Shown piece after piece: positions 1 through 5,968 of a stretch of DNA of 21,674 nucleotides. The DNA comes from UBA2883 sp050873965 (GTDB lineage Bacteria > Cyanobacteriota > Vampirovibrionia > Gastranaerophilales > Gastranaerophilaceae): positions 1 to 21,674 of the forward strand of contig JBNMJS010000024.1 of assembly GCA_050873965.1 (NCBI GenBank), in the 5' to 3' direction. A program made the position numbers and the translations under genes. Under the pieces are notes generated by a model, which was given only the letters and a program-made list of their open reading frames with translations, did not search any database and was not told the origin of the DNA. The first letter of the stretch is position 1. Each line of letters opens with the position of its first letter.

Positions 1-59
1 GCTACAAGAGTAGGTTTTACATAGTTATTATCAGTTATTAACACTATACTATAAGCCAT
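1..59 (-). CDS. Start of a probable GT8-family glycosyltransferase (partial, runs off the window)
   Basis: An ATG at 59 on the minus strand opens a frame that stays open to the window edge and encodes about 19 residues, beginning MAYSIVLITDNNYVKPTLV. A strand of small and hydrophobic residues followed by T-D-N-N-Y and P-x-L-V is the usual opening of GT8 enzymes (LgtC/GspA type), where the pattern is hydrophobic-A-x-D-x-N-Y. The frame overlaps the stop of the upstream DUF4422 gene by 11 nt, which indicates translational coupling in the same operon. A GAGAGGTG purine run lies just upstream and could be its ribosome binding site. Only the N-terminus is visible, so the family call rests on a short motif and on the glycosyltransferase context. 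Confidence 0.65.
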   Translation of the reverse strand, partial: MAYSIVLITDNNYVKPTLV

Positions 60-1113
60 TATTCACCTCTCTTAAAAGAAGTTTTAATTTTTTATACGAT
101 TTTATTTGGTTTTTAATACGCTCATAATTCGTACGTGCTATAACTTTATCTTTTTTAGATGACAACGAATATTTTAATTGAGCAACCAATTTTGAAAAAC
201 GTGTCGGACAACCTTTTTTTAATATCTTTTCAAGTTTCTCTTGTTCAAACGGATACTCAACAAAAGATACACCCAGTTTTAGAATTCTTTTATTTTCTTT
301 TTCTTTTTTCCAAACATATATAGAATGCAAAAGTTCTGCAAGATAGCCCAACGAACGTTTTCCATTTATTGTATATTCACTGAAGTCTATCTGTTTTTCT
401 AACTTAAATAAAACATCGAATAAAAATTCACAGTACTCAAAAAACAATTCTTTTTTCATAATAAACATTTGATACATTGTTTTTCTATATCCGTTTATAT
501 TTTCTTGAATAACGTCAGTATATTCAGGATAGTTTTCTTTTATAATATTCAGCATCAAATCAAAATCTTTGACATCTGTACCTAAAATAGTTTCATCATA
601 ATCCTCTCTTAGATTTCTATTTCTTACTAAATCAAGTCGTGCATCACGTGAAACTATCAAATCATTATTCATACAAGCATTTTTGATATTTTCTTTAGTT
701 AAACCAATTCTTTTTATATATTCATCAGTAATAAAATTATGCTTAATAAACTGAAGACCTGCTTCCCAATTCCCTTTATTAACAGAGTCAAAATATTCGT
801 TATCAAATACAAAATGTCTGCGATAATGCATTAAACCAACATATTCAGGATTGCCGATTTTATCATAATTTTTCCATACCCAATATAATGCCGAACACTC
901 TGAATAATATCTGTTTCTGGCAGAAATATTTTCTCCGCTATCATCACCTATAGTATTATTTAATAACCAGTTATAATCATCATTGTTGATTTTTCCATCC
1001 TTGGATAAATCATTAGCTATTGCACGACCGGCATGAATAGGCACAAAATATTCATCGCCAAATAATTTATACGGAATATGTGTAACTACAAATATTTTAA
1101 TATTATCATCCAT
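49..1113 (-). CDS. DUF4422 protein, probable polysaccharide glycosyltransferase
   Basis: This is a 354-residue protein. Its N-terminal two thirds carry the DUF4422 signature: THIPY near residues 11-15, IHAGRA at 26-31, GDDSGENIS at 56-64, and a YVGLMHYRRHF stretch at about 91-101. Members of this family sit in capsule and lipopolysaccharide clusters and are treated as glycosyltransferases; the donor and acceptor sugars cannot be read from sequence. The last 100 or so residues are Lys-rich and have no motif I recognise. There is no signal peptide or clear membrane helix, so it is probably cytoplasmic or membrane-peripheral. Its start codon directly abuts the stop codon of the upstream GT2 gene with no gap, and its end overlaps the next gene, so the three form one operon. 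Confidence 0.88.
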   Translation of the reverse strand: MDDNIKIFVVTHIPYKLFGDEYFVPIHAGRAIANDLSKDGKINNDDYNWLLNNTIGDDSGENISARNRYYSECSALYWVWKNYDKIGNPEYVGLMHYRRHFVFDNEYFDSVNKGNWEAGLQFIKHNFITDEYIKRIGLTKENIKNACMNNDLIVSRDARLDLVRNRNLREDYDETILGTDVKDFDLMLNIIKENYPEYTDVIQENINGYRKTMYQMFIMKKELFFEYCEFLFDVLFKLEKQIDFSEYTINGKRSLGYLAELLHSIYVWKKEKENKRILKLGVSFVEYPFEQEKLEKILKKGCPTRFSKLVAQLKYSLSSKKDKVIARTNYERIKNQIKSYKKLKLLLREVNNGL

Positions 1114-1980
1114 TTACACATACTCCCTACACGATAATATTGGTAATAACCCAAACAAAGAATATATTTTTGTTGCCCTGTATTGATATATTTTAAGTAT
1201 TTTTAGTCCAAATAAAAAATATTCTCGTTTACATAATAATTCATCACGCAAACGCAGTTTTACATTATATTTGTAGCATTTACCTATCAAATGTTTTTTT
1301 GCATACAATTTATCAGCACGACATTTATCTGATGGGTTTTTAACAAGTGAACCTGCATTATTCCAATAATGATAATAAAGGTTTGGAACAACAACTAATC
1401 TTCCGAGAGCTTCCACCACATCCGGAGTATAAATTATATCTTCATATACAAGTCCTTTAATAAATTTAATGTTGGAATTTAATAGTTTTTCACGGTTATA
1501 TATTTTGTTCCAAATATAACAGTGTTCCGGAATATGTGCCAATTCAAATTTTTCTTTTGTAGATGTTGCAACTTGTTCTTTTTTGTATTCAATTAAAATT
1601 TTCTTTTTCTTTTCGTTTTCTCGAATTACACTTGAACAAGCAATATCTGCATTATTTTTTATTGCAGAAGTGTATAATTTTTCATAGAAATCTTTTTCTA
1701 TAAAATCATCACTATCAACAAAACCAACAAATTCACCTGTTGCTTTTTTTATTCCAACATTTCTAGTTTCACTAATACCTGCGTTTGATTGTGTAATAAT
1801 AGTTATTCTGTCATCTTTTTCTGCATATTTCGCTAAAATATCTGCAGAATTGTCTGTTGAACCATCGTTTACACAAATGATTTCTAAATCCTCTAATGTT
1901 TGTGCAACAAGACTATCCAAACATCTCGCTAGATATTTTTCTACATTATATACAGGTACTATCACACTTACTTTTGGCAT
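1114..1980 (-). CDS. Family 2 glycosyltransferase
   Basis: This 288-residue protein has a standard GT-A fold N-terminus. VSVIVPVYNVEKYL opens the nucleotide-sugar domain, VNDGSTDNS at 37-45 is the first nucleotide-binding motif, and VDSDDF at 88-93 is the metal-binding D-x-D equivalent. NAGISETRNVGI at 66-77 is also typical. The family transfers a sugar from a nucleotide donor, usually to a lipid-linked or surface-polysaccharide acceptor. The specific sugar cannot be assigned. It is the first visible gene of the minus-strand operon and is followed without spacing by the DUF4422 gene. The sequence immediately upstream on its strand is AAGGAAAAGAG, a plausible ribosome binding site. The C-terminal region (about 200-288) is basic and poorly conserved. 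Confidence 0.92.
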   Translation of the reverse strand: MPKVSVIVPVYNVEKYLARCLDSLVAQTLEDLEIICVNDGSTDNSADILAKYAEKDDRITIITQSNAGISETRNVGIKKATGEFVGFVDSDDFIEKDFYEKLYTSAIKNNADIACSSVIRENEKKKKILIEYKKEQVATSTKEKFELAHIPEHCYIWNKIYNREKLLNSNIKFIKGLVYEDIIYTPDVVEALGRLVVVPNLYYHYWNNAGSLVKNPSDKCRADKLYAKKHLIGKCYKYNVKLRLRDELLCKREYFLFGLKILKIYQYRATKIYSLFGLLPILSCREYV

Positions 1981-1998
1981 CTCTTTTCCTTGTTTTTT

Positions 1999-2124
1999 TT
2001 ATTTAATTGTCATTCCGAACTTGTTTCGGAATCTATTCTTTTGTCAAGCAGAGCCTGATTTACGTTTTTCTCCACACAGATGCTGAAACGAGTTCAGCAT
2101 GACGTTATGATTATTTAATTGTCA
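1999..2124. repeat. Double-hairpin palindromic repeat flanked by a 14-bp direct repeat
   Basis: Two perfect 8-bp hairpins lie here. ATTCCGAA (2012-2019) pairs with TTCGGAAT (2025-2032), and ATGCTGAA (2080-2087) pairs with TTCAGCAT (2093-2100). Each has a 5-nt loop, and the loops are reverse-complement-like (CTTGT and ACGAG). The sequence TTATTTAATTGTCA occurs exactly at 1999-2012 and again at 2111-2124, a period of 112 bp, and the second copy covers the stop codon of the XRE gene. Sequences of the GTCATGCTGAA...TTCAGCAT type are familiar REP-like intergenic repeats in many bacteria; that recognition is from memory. The direct repeat suggests insertion with target duplication, or a slippage duplication. 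Confidence 0.75.
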
Positions 2125-2451
2125 AGTTGTCACAGGTTCCATTGTCTTTAGAAACGACAATACAGCCTGCTGTTGTGTATTGTTGAATTTCTCCAACAAC
2201 TTCAATATTTCATACATTGTTGATGAAATATTTTGGCTATCTTTCAGTTTTAATCTTGATATATCAATATCGAACATCTCAACTAAACTGAAAAATGTTT
2301 GCAAACTTGGTGTATATTCGCCTCGTTCAATTCTTGAATAATGTTGTGTTGAAACTCCCACACGTTCAGCAACATCAGATTGTTTCAATCCCTTTTCTAC
2401 CCTTAAACTTTTTAGTAAACTCCCCAAATTTTTAAGATTTAAATTATCCAT
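2122..2451 (-). CDS. XRE-family transcriptional regulator
   Basis: This 109-residue protein has a single helix-turn-helix of the lambda Cro/CI (XRE) type in residues about 8-66: LGSLLKSLRVEKGLKQSDVA, then ERVGVSTQHYSRIERGEYTPS, then a LKLKD hinge. The conserved Q20-S-D-V-A, S-x-x-x-S-R-I-E-x-G and P-S-L elements are all present. The C-terminal 40 residues look helical and may mediate dimerisation, as in short SinR-like repressors. It diverges from a second XRE gene at 2601 across about 150 bp that includes a palindrome, so mutual or self-regulation is likely. There is only a weak GGA-type ribosome binding site. Its stop codon lies inside the direct repeat of the neighbouring palindromic element. 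Targets are unknown. Confidence 0.85.
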   Translation of the reverse strand: MDNLNLKNLGSLLKSLRVEKGLKQSDVAERVGVSTQHYSRIERGEYTPSLQTFFSLVEMFDIDISRLKLKDSQNISSTMYEILKLLEKFNNTQQQAVLSFLKTMEPVTT

Positions 2452-2486
2452 TACAAAAATTCCGATACTTTAATCCCCAAATTGTG

Positions 2487-2515
2487 CATGACATTACAAA
2501 TGTAATCACGTCATG
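2487..2515. promoter_or_regulatory. Nested palindrome, candidate operator for the XRE pair
   Basis: An inner inverted repeat, ATTACA-AA-TGTAAT (2493-2506), sits inside an outer one, CATGAC (2487-2492) and GTCATG (2510-2515). It lies in the only intergenic space between the two divergent XRE genes, which is where autoregulatory operators of such repressors normally sit. The outer arms are offset by 3 nt, so two overlapping dimer sites are as likely as one long site. Confidence 0.5.
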
Positions 2516-2600
2516 ATTATATATTATATAAAAATAATTATCAAGTTTTGTTTATAAATTGTTCATAACCTTGTAGTATTTTATTTGAAAGTATTATTTT

Positions 2601-2933
2601 ATGAATAACATTAAACATTTATTAGGCGAAAATATTAAACGCATACGCAGAAGGCAGCACATAACACAAGAAAACCTAGCAGAACTTGTAGATAGAAGTA
2701 AAAATCACATTTCAAAAATTGAACAAGGGCTTACAAATCCCCCATTAGATTTATTGATAGAGATTGCTAATGCACTAAATGTATCAATGAATGAATTGTT
2801 TAATTTTTCCTATTTTGATAACACTATCACTACTGAAAGAATGAAAAATACCTTATGCACAATTCAAAATAAAAAAAATTTAGAACTAATTTACAAAATT
2901 TATAGCCTTATCGATAATTACGAAAACGACTAG
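2601..2933 (+). CDS. XRE-family transcriptional regulator
   Basis: This 110-residue protein has an N-terminal XRE helix-turn-helix (about residues 7-64): LGENIKRIRRRQHITQENLA, then ELVDRSKNHISKIEQGLTNP, then LNVSMNELF. The recognition-helix pattern S-x-x-x-I-S-K-I-E-x-G is intact. The C-terminus (about 75-110) is short, charged and helical. It diverges from the XRE gene at 2451 and is followed by a stretch without long genes that encodes a very small peptide ORF. No strong ribosome binding site precedes the ATG. It may be an antitoxin-like or immunity-type repressor, but no toxin partner of normal size is adjacent, so only DNA binding is claimed. Confidence 0.85.
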   Translation: MNNIKHLLGENIKRIRRRQHITQENLAELVDRSKNHISKIEQGLTNPPLDLLIEIANALNVSMNELFNFSYFDNTITTERMKNTLCTIQNKKNLELIYKIYSLIDNYEND

Positions 2934-3019
2934 AATCCTAATACAAACAATTAGCCTTAATTTCAGTAATGGTGTATATTTCACACTATTAAGTTATGTA
3001 ATTAATTATTATAAACCTA

Positions 3020-3047
3020 TTGTATTTTTTAGAAAAAAATGTACAAT
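3020..3047 (+). promoter_or_regulatory. Sigma-70-like promoter candidate
   Basis: TTGTAT at 3020-3025 and TACAAT at 3042-3047 are separated by 16 nt. Transcription would start near 3054 and give a leader of about 86 nt before the small ORF at 3140. It ends naturally at the terminator at 3253-3310, so a transcript of about 255 nt is predicted. Confidence 0.5.
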
Positions 3048-3139
3048 GAAAGTAGAAAGACTCATTATTCACGAGTGAACTGCATTACTAATATATATAA
3101 CAAAATTAAATAGAAATGGCTTCAGTGAAAGGAGTTCTA

Positions 3140-3226
3140 ATGGGTATTATTAAATACGTTATTCATTGCATTCTTGCATATTTTGAAAAGATTGGAACGA
3201 ATAATTCAAAAGTTATTACATACTAA
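3140..3226 (+). CDS. Small amphipathic peptide ORF (28 aa)
   Basis: The ATG at 3140 is preceded by an excellent ribosome binding site, AAAGGAG, ending 5 nt upstream, which is stronger than that of most genes in this window. The predicted peptide is MGIIKYVIHCILAYFEKIG followed by TNNSKVITY. Residues 3-18 alternate hydrophobic with charged or polar residues, as in a membrane-active amphipathic helix, and the start resembles the general plan of staphylococcal phenol-soluble modulins or small type I toxins. That likeness is by eye and does not imply homology. It has its own promoter candidate and terminator. The alternative is that the transcript is a small regulatory RNA and the ORF is incidental. 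Confidence 0.45.
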   Translation: MGIIKYVIHCILAYFEKIGTNNSKVITY

Positions 3227-3252
3227 GTATTATGGTTTTTAGTGTTTATCAC

Positions 3253-3310
3253 ATACTGCACTTATCCGATTTTACGCAGGAATCGGCTTAGGTGTGGTAT
3301 TATTTTTTTT
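3253..3310 (+). terminator. Rho-independent terminator of the small transcript
   Basis: ATACTGCAC (3253-3261) pairs with GTGTGGTAT (3292-3300) using two G-U pairs. Inside it, CCGATT pairs with AATCGG. The long hairpin is followed by a run of eight T residues ending at 3310. It lies 27 nt after the stop of the 28-residue ORF. Confidence 0.75.
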
Positions 3311-3462
3311 AAGAATATATATTGTCATTTGTGACAGATGACAAAACTCTGCCATACAAAGACTTCAGCCAAAGTATCTTTTGCGACTAGCCAAATAATT
3401 CAAGAAGCAATGAGGCATTATATTTAATATATTTAACGAATAAAGTAATTTTATTATTAAAA
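3311..3462. other. Intergenic stretch without a recognised gene
   Basis: The stretch after the terminator up to the 3' end of the carbonic anhydrase gene contains no ORF with a ribosome binding site. A short inverted repeat (TTGTCAT with ATGACAA, around 3323-3345) is visible but has no T-run after it on either strand. Confidence 0.4.
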
Positions 3463-4068
3463 TTAAACTTCATTCAAATCTCTATCAATCTCGCTAACCT
3501 TACCAGTATTATGGTCAAAGTGGCATTTTGCAATATACAATTCACCTTTTTCAACTGCATCTTTAATAATACTTGAATGTTCCATCAAATAATCCTCAAC
3601 CCAAACAGTATGTTGTCTAGCAAACTTGTTATTACAATCAACTTTACCCTTACCATCAATTACAGGGTAAACACATTTTAAAATTGATTGAAAATGTTCT
3701 GTAACTTCTGGATAATGCTCATTTGCGTAAGTCATAACACCACAATCATCATGACCTAATAATATTAATAGAGGCACATGTAATTTTTTTACAGCATATT
3801 CAATACTTTCTCTAACATTAGGACCAACAGCAATACCGGCAACACGAACAACAAACAATTCACCGATACCACAATCAAAAATAATTTCAGGAACAACACG
3901 AGAATCAGAACAACTCAACACACAAGCATAAGGTTCTTGATACAATGCCAACTTTTGCAATGTTGATAAACACATGTTTTTAGCAGTTGGCGTTCCATTC
4001 ATAAAATTTTTATTACCATCAAGTAATTTTGCTAATTCTTTTGCTGCTCTTTCTGAAATTTTTGCCAT
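3463..4068 (-). CDS. Beta-class carbonic anhydrase
   Basis: This 201-residue protein interconverts CO2 and bicarbonate. The zinc-binding and catalytic residues of the beta class are visible: C53, D55 and R57 in CSDSR, then H106 and C109 in GHDDCG. RVAGIAVGPNVRESIEYAV at 75-93 is the usual connecting region. Length is typical of single-domain bacterial enzymes, and there is no signal peptide, so it is cytoplasmic. An AAAGGA lies about 10 nt before the ATG. The gene diverges from a flavodiiron protein gene across a 117-bp region that contains an inverted repeat with a TATAAT in each arm, so the two may be jointly regulated. Likely roles are bicarbonate supply for carboxylations or pH balance during fermentation. 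Confidence 0.93.
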   Translation of the reverse strand: MAKISERAAKELAKLLDGNKNFMNGTPTAKNMCLSTLQKLALYQEPYACVLSCSDSRVVPEIIFDCGIGELFVVRVAGIAVGPNVRESIEYAVKKLHVPLLILLGHDDCGVMTYANEHYPEVTEHFQSILKCVYPVIDGKGKVDCNNKFARQHTVWVEDYLMEHSSIIKDAVEKGELYIAKCHFDHNTGKVSEIDRDLNEV

Positions 4069-4109
4069 ATTAATATATTCCTTTTAAACTATTAAAAACT
4101 CGTCACACA

Positions 4110-4140
4110 TTATAACATATTTTGTTTGAACATGTTATAA
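4110..4140. promoter_or_regulatory. Symmetrical divergent promoter or operator region
   Basis: TTATAACAT (4110-4118) and ATGTTATAA (4132-4140) form a perfect 9-bp inverted repeat with a 13-nt spacer. Each arm extends into a TATAAT on its own outward strand, as expected for face-to-face -10 elements of the carbonic anhydrase and flavodiiron genes. No clear -35 boxes sit at normal spacing, so an activator or dimeric regulator is plausible. Confidence 0.5.
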
Positions 4141-4185
4141 TATGTGCGATAAATTATACAAAGGAATTAAGAAAGGAATAATATA

Positions 4186-5370
4186 ATGAAATTTCAAGAA
4201 ATAAAAAATAATGTATTTTATTGTGGCTTGAACGATGAAGACAGAGTGATTTTTGATGAATTGATCCCTCTAGAACACGGTACGAGTTATAACTCATATT
4301 TAGTAATTGGTTCAGAAAAAACTGCAATCATTGATACAATGTACCCACCAAAAAGTGATGAATATTTGAAAAACCTTGATGAAAATGGTGTCACAAAGGT
4401 TGATTATTTAATCGCAAATCACGGTGAACAAGACCACTCAGGTACATTACCAAAATTAATTGAAAAATATCCTGAAGCAAAAGTTGTTACAAATCCAACT
4501 TGCAAAACTAATCTAATGGAAATGTTATTTATTCCAGAAGATAGAATTATGACAATCAAAAACGAAGAAGAATTGTCATTAGGCGATAAAACTTTAAAAT
4601 TCATCTTCGCACCAAATGTACATTGGCCAGATACAATGTTCACATTAATTAAGGAAGATAACCTATTATGCACATGTGACTTTTTAGGTTCTCACTACAC
4701 ATTTGATGATGTATTTGCAGTACCATCTGAAGAACTTGAAAAGAGTGCAAAACGCTATTATGCAGAAATTATGATGCCATTCAGAGTTATGTGCAAAAAA
4801 TATACTAAAATGATTAAAGATATGAATGTTGATATGATATTACCTAGTCATGGTCCAGTACACAAAAATCCTGATTATATTCTTGATTTGTACACAGATT
4901 GGACATCTGATTTAGGTAAAAACTTAGTATTATTACCTTACGTTTCAATGTATGGTAGCACAGAAGATATGATTGATTACTTAAAATCAGAACTTGCAAA
5001 ACACGGTATTGAATCAATCAAACACGATATTATCACTGATGATTTAGGTGACTTAGCAATGGCACTTGTTGATGGTACAACAATAGTTTTAGGCACATCA
5101 ATGGTAGTTGCAGGTCCTCACCCAGCATCTGTAAATATTGCATATATTGCAAGTATTTTAAAACCAAAAGCAAAATTCGCTTCATTCGTAGGTTCTTACG
5201 GTTGGGGTGGAAACTTGTTTGGAGTTTTGGGTGATATCTTGGCTAAATTAAGACTTGATGTAATTGAACCAGTAATGGTTAAAGGAAAACCTACAACTGA
5301 TGATTTCAAAAAACTTGATGATATGGTACAATCAATCGTAGAAAAACACAAATCATTAGGACTTTTATAA
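4186..5370 (+). CDS. Flavodiiron protein (A-type, O2/NO reductase)
   Basis: This 394-residue protein is of the length of class A flavodiiron enzymes, which reduce O2 to water or NO to N2O and protect anaerobes. The N-terminal metallo-beta-lactamase-like domain has the diiron ligands H79-x-E81-x-D83-H84, H146 in the NVHWPDT motif, D165 in CDFLGSH, and the last His in LPSHGP (H222). The C-terminal flavodoxin domain begins at about 250 with YVSMYGSTEDM for FMN phosphate binding, and GSYGWGGNLF follows near 338. No rubredoxin or flavin reductase domain is fused, so electrons must come from a separate donor that is not in the window. AAAGGA lies 8 nt before the ATG. It is followed 13 nt downstream by a small gene in the same direction, probably co-transcribed. 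Confidence 0.95.
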   Translation: MKFQEIKNNVFYCGLNDEDRVIFDELIPLEHGTSYNSYLVIGSEKTAIIDTMYPPKSDEYLKNLDENGVTKVDYLIANHGEQDHSGTLPKLIEKYPEAKVVTNPTCKTNLMEMLFIPEDRIMTIKNEEELSLGDKTLKFIFAPNVHWPDTMFTLIKEDNLLCTCDFLGSHYTFDDVFAVPSEELEKSAKRYYAEIMMPFRVMCKKYTKMIKDMNVDMILPSHGPVHKNPDYILDLYTDWTSDLGKNLVLLPYVSMYGSTEDMIDYLKSELAKHGIESIKHDIITDDLGDLAMALVDGTTIVLGTSMVVAGPHPASVNIAYIASILKPKAKFASFVGSYGWGGNLFGVLGDILAKLRLDVIEPVMVKGKPTTDDFKKLDDMVQSIVEKHKSLGLL

Positions 5371-5383
5371 AAAGGAGATAAAT

Positions 5384-5641
5384 ATGAGAGTAAACAGTGT
5401 ATCTTTTACTGGTACATCGTCAAAATCACCATTAAGCGAAGGTAGAAAGCAATTTGAACAATTGTCTGAAACTCAACGAGCAGGACTTATTGGTGTTGAA
5501 AAGTTCAGACAAAAATTTAACAGTACTTCTGAACATTATCTTCCTGTAAAAGATACACCACTTGCTCAATATGTTAAATACAAAGTTTGCATTGAAAATG
5601 CAATGAAAAAAACTCTTGAAAAATTCAAATGGCCTAAATAG
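5384..5641 (+). CDS. Small protein with N-terminal VSFTG motif, in operon with the flavodiiron gene
   Basis: This is an 85-residue hydrophilic protein of unknown function. An AAAGGAG ribosome binding site precedes the ATG and the gene follows the flavodiiron gene by 13 nt, so co-transcription is likely. Residues 6-10 read VSFTG, and the Ser/Thr-rich stretch after it looks disordered. The rest (about 18-85) is helical, Lys-rich and Gln-rich and ends in FKWPK. There is no signal peptide, membrane helix or metal-binding motif, so it is not an obvious rubredoxin-like donor. The N-terminal motif recurs in other proteins here (see findings). It could be a partner of the flavodiiron enzyme or simply be downstream of it. 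Confidence 0.75.
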   Translation: MRVNSVSFTGTSSKSPLSEGRKQFEQLSETQRAGLIGVEKFRQKFNSTSEHYLPVKDTPLAQYVKYKVCIENAMKKTLEKFKWPK

Positions 5642-5648
5642 TTTTAAT

Positions 5649-5849
5649 TTATACTGGAATTAAAAAGGCTATTGCAAATAAAATCGTAAAAAATATGGTA
5701 CCTAATATTGAAAAAATCATAAATATTATGTGCCATATATTTTTTTCGTAATGTTTTATATACAAATATATGCCATAAATATATGACAAATAAGTCATTA
5801 TACCCATAAAAATAGTGAAATTAATTAAATATAACAATTTTACGTACAT
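5649..5849 (-). CDS. Small two-helix membrane protein
   Basis: This 66-residue protein is predicted to sit in the inner membrane. The first hydrophobic segment spans about residues 5-30 and the second about 39-63, separated by a short basic and acidic loop (KHYEKN). I chose the ATG at 5849 because AAGGAG lies 8 nt upstream. Two TTG codons just before it would also be in frame but sit too close to that ribosome binding site. It converges on the preceding small gene with a 7-nt gap, and an 8-bp AT-only inverted repeat (5642-5665) overlaps the junction. Its family is not recognised. Tyr and Ile content is very high, and it has no charged catalytic motif. Confidence 0.6.
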   Translation of the reverse strand: MYVKLLYLINFTIFMGIMTYLSYIYGIYLYIKHYEKNIWHIIFMIFSILGTIFFTILFAIAFLIPV

Positions 5850-5949
5850 CAACAAATCTCCTTAAATTAAGTATAAATACCATATAAAATATCAAGATTC
5901 CCTTAATGTCTAAACCAGTTCACTAGTATTCTTTGACAAGTATTTTTTA

Positions 5950-5958
5950 TGCTATAAT
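5950..5958 (+). promoter_or_regulatory. Extended -10 promoter just before the AsmA-like gene
   Basis: TGCTATAAT is a perfect extended -10 element, and TTGACA lies upstream at 5933-5938 with an unusually short 14-nt spacing. Transcription would begin near 5965, only about 4 nt before the chosen ATG at 5969. This predicts an almost leaderless mRNA and argues against the alternative TTG start at 5933, which would lie upstream of the transcription start. Confidence 0.6.
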
Positions 5959-5968
5959 TTTGCTAGGA

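Noticed and set aside
1850..2086. Plus-strand 78-residue frame ending in a FRNLFFCQAEPD-like tail
   Set aside because: It is antisense to the GT2 gene and then reads through the palindromic repeat. The tail is the translation of that repeat.
5933..5968. TTG start for the AsmA-like gene, 12 codons upstream of the chosen ATG
   Set aside because: The TTG is part of a -35-like TTGACA, and the stretch includes the extended -10 element, so it is probably upstream of the transcript.
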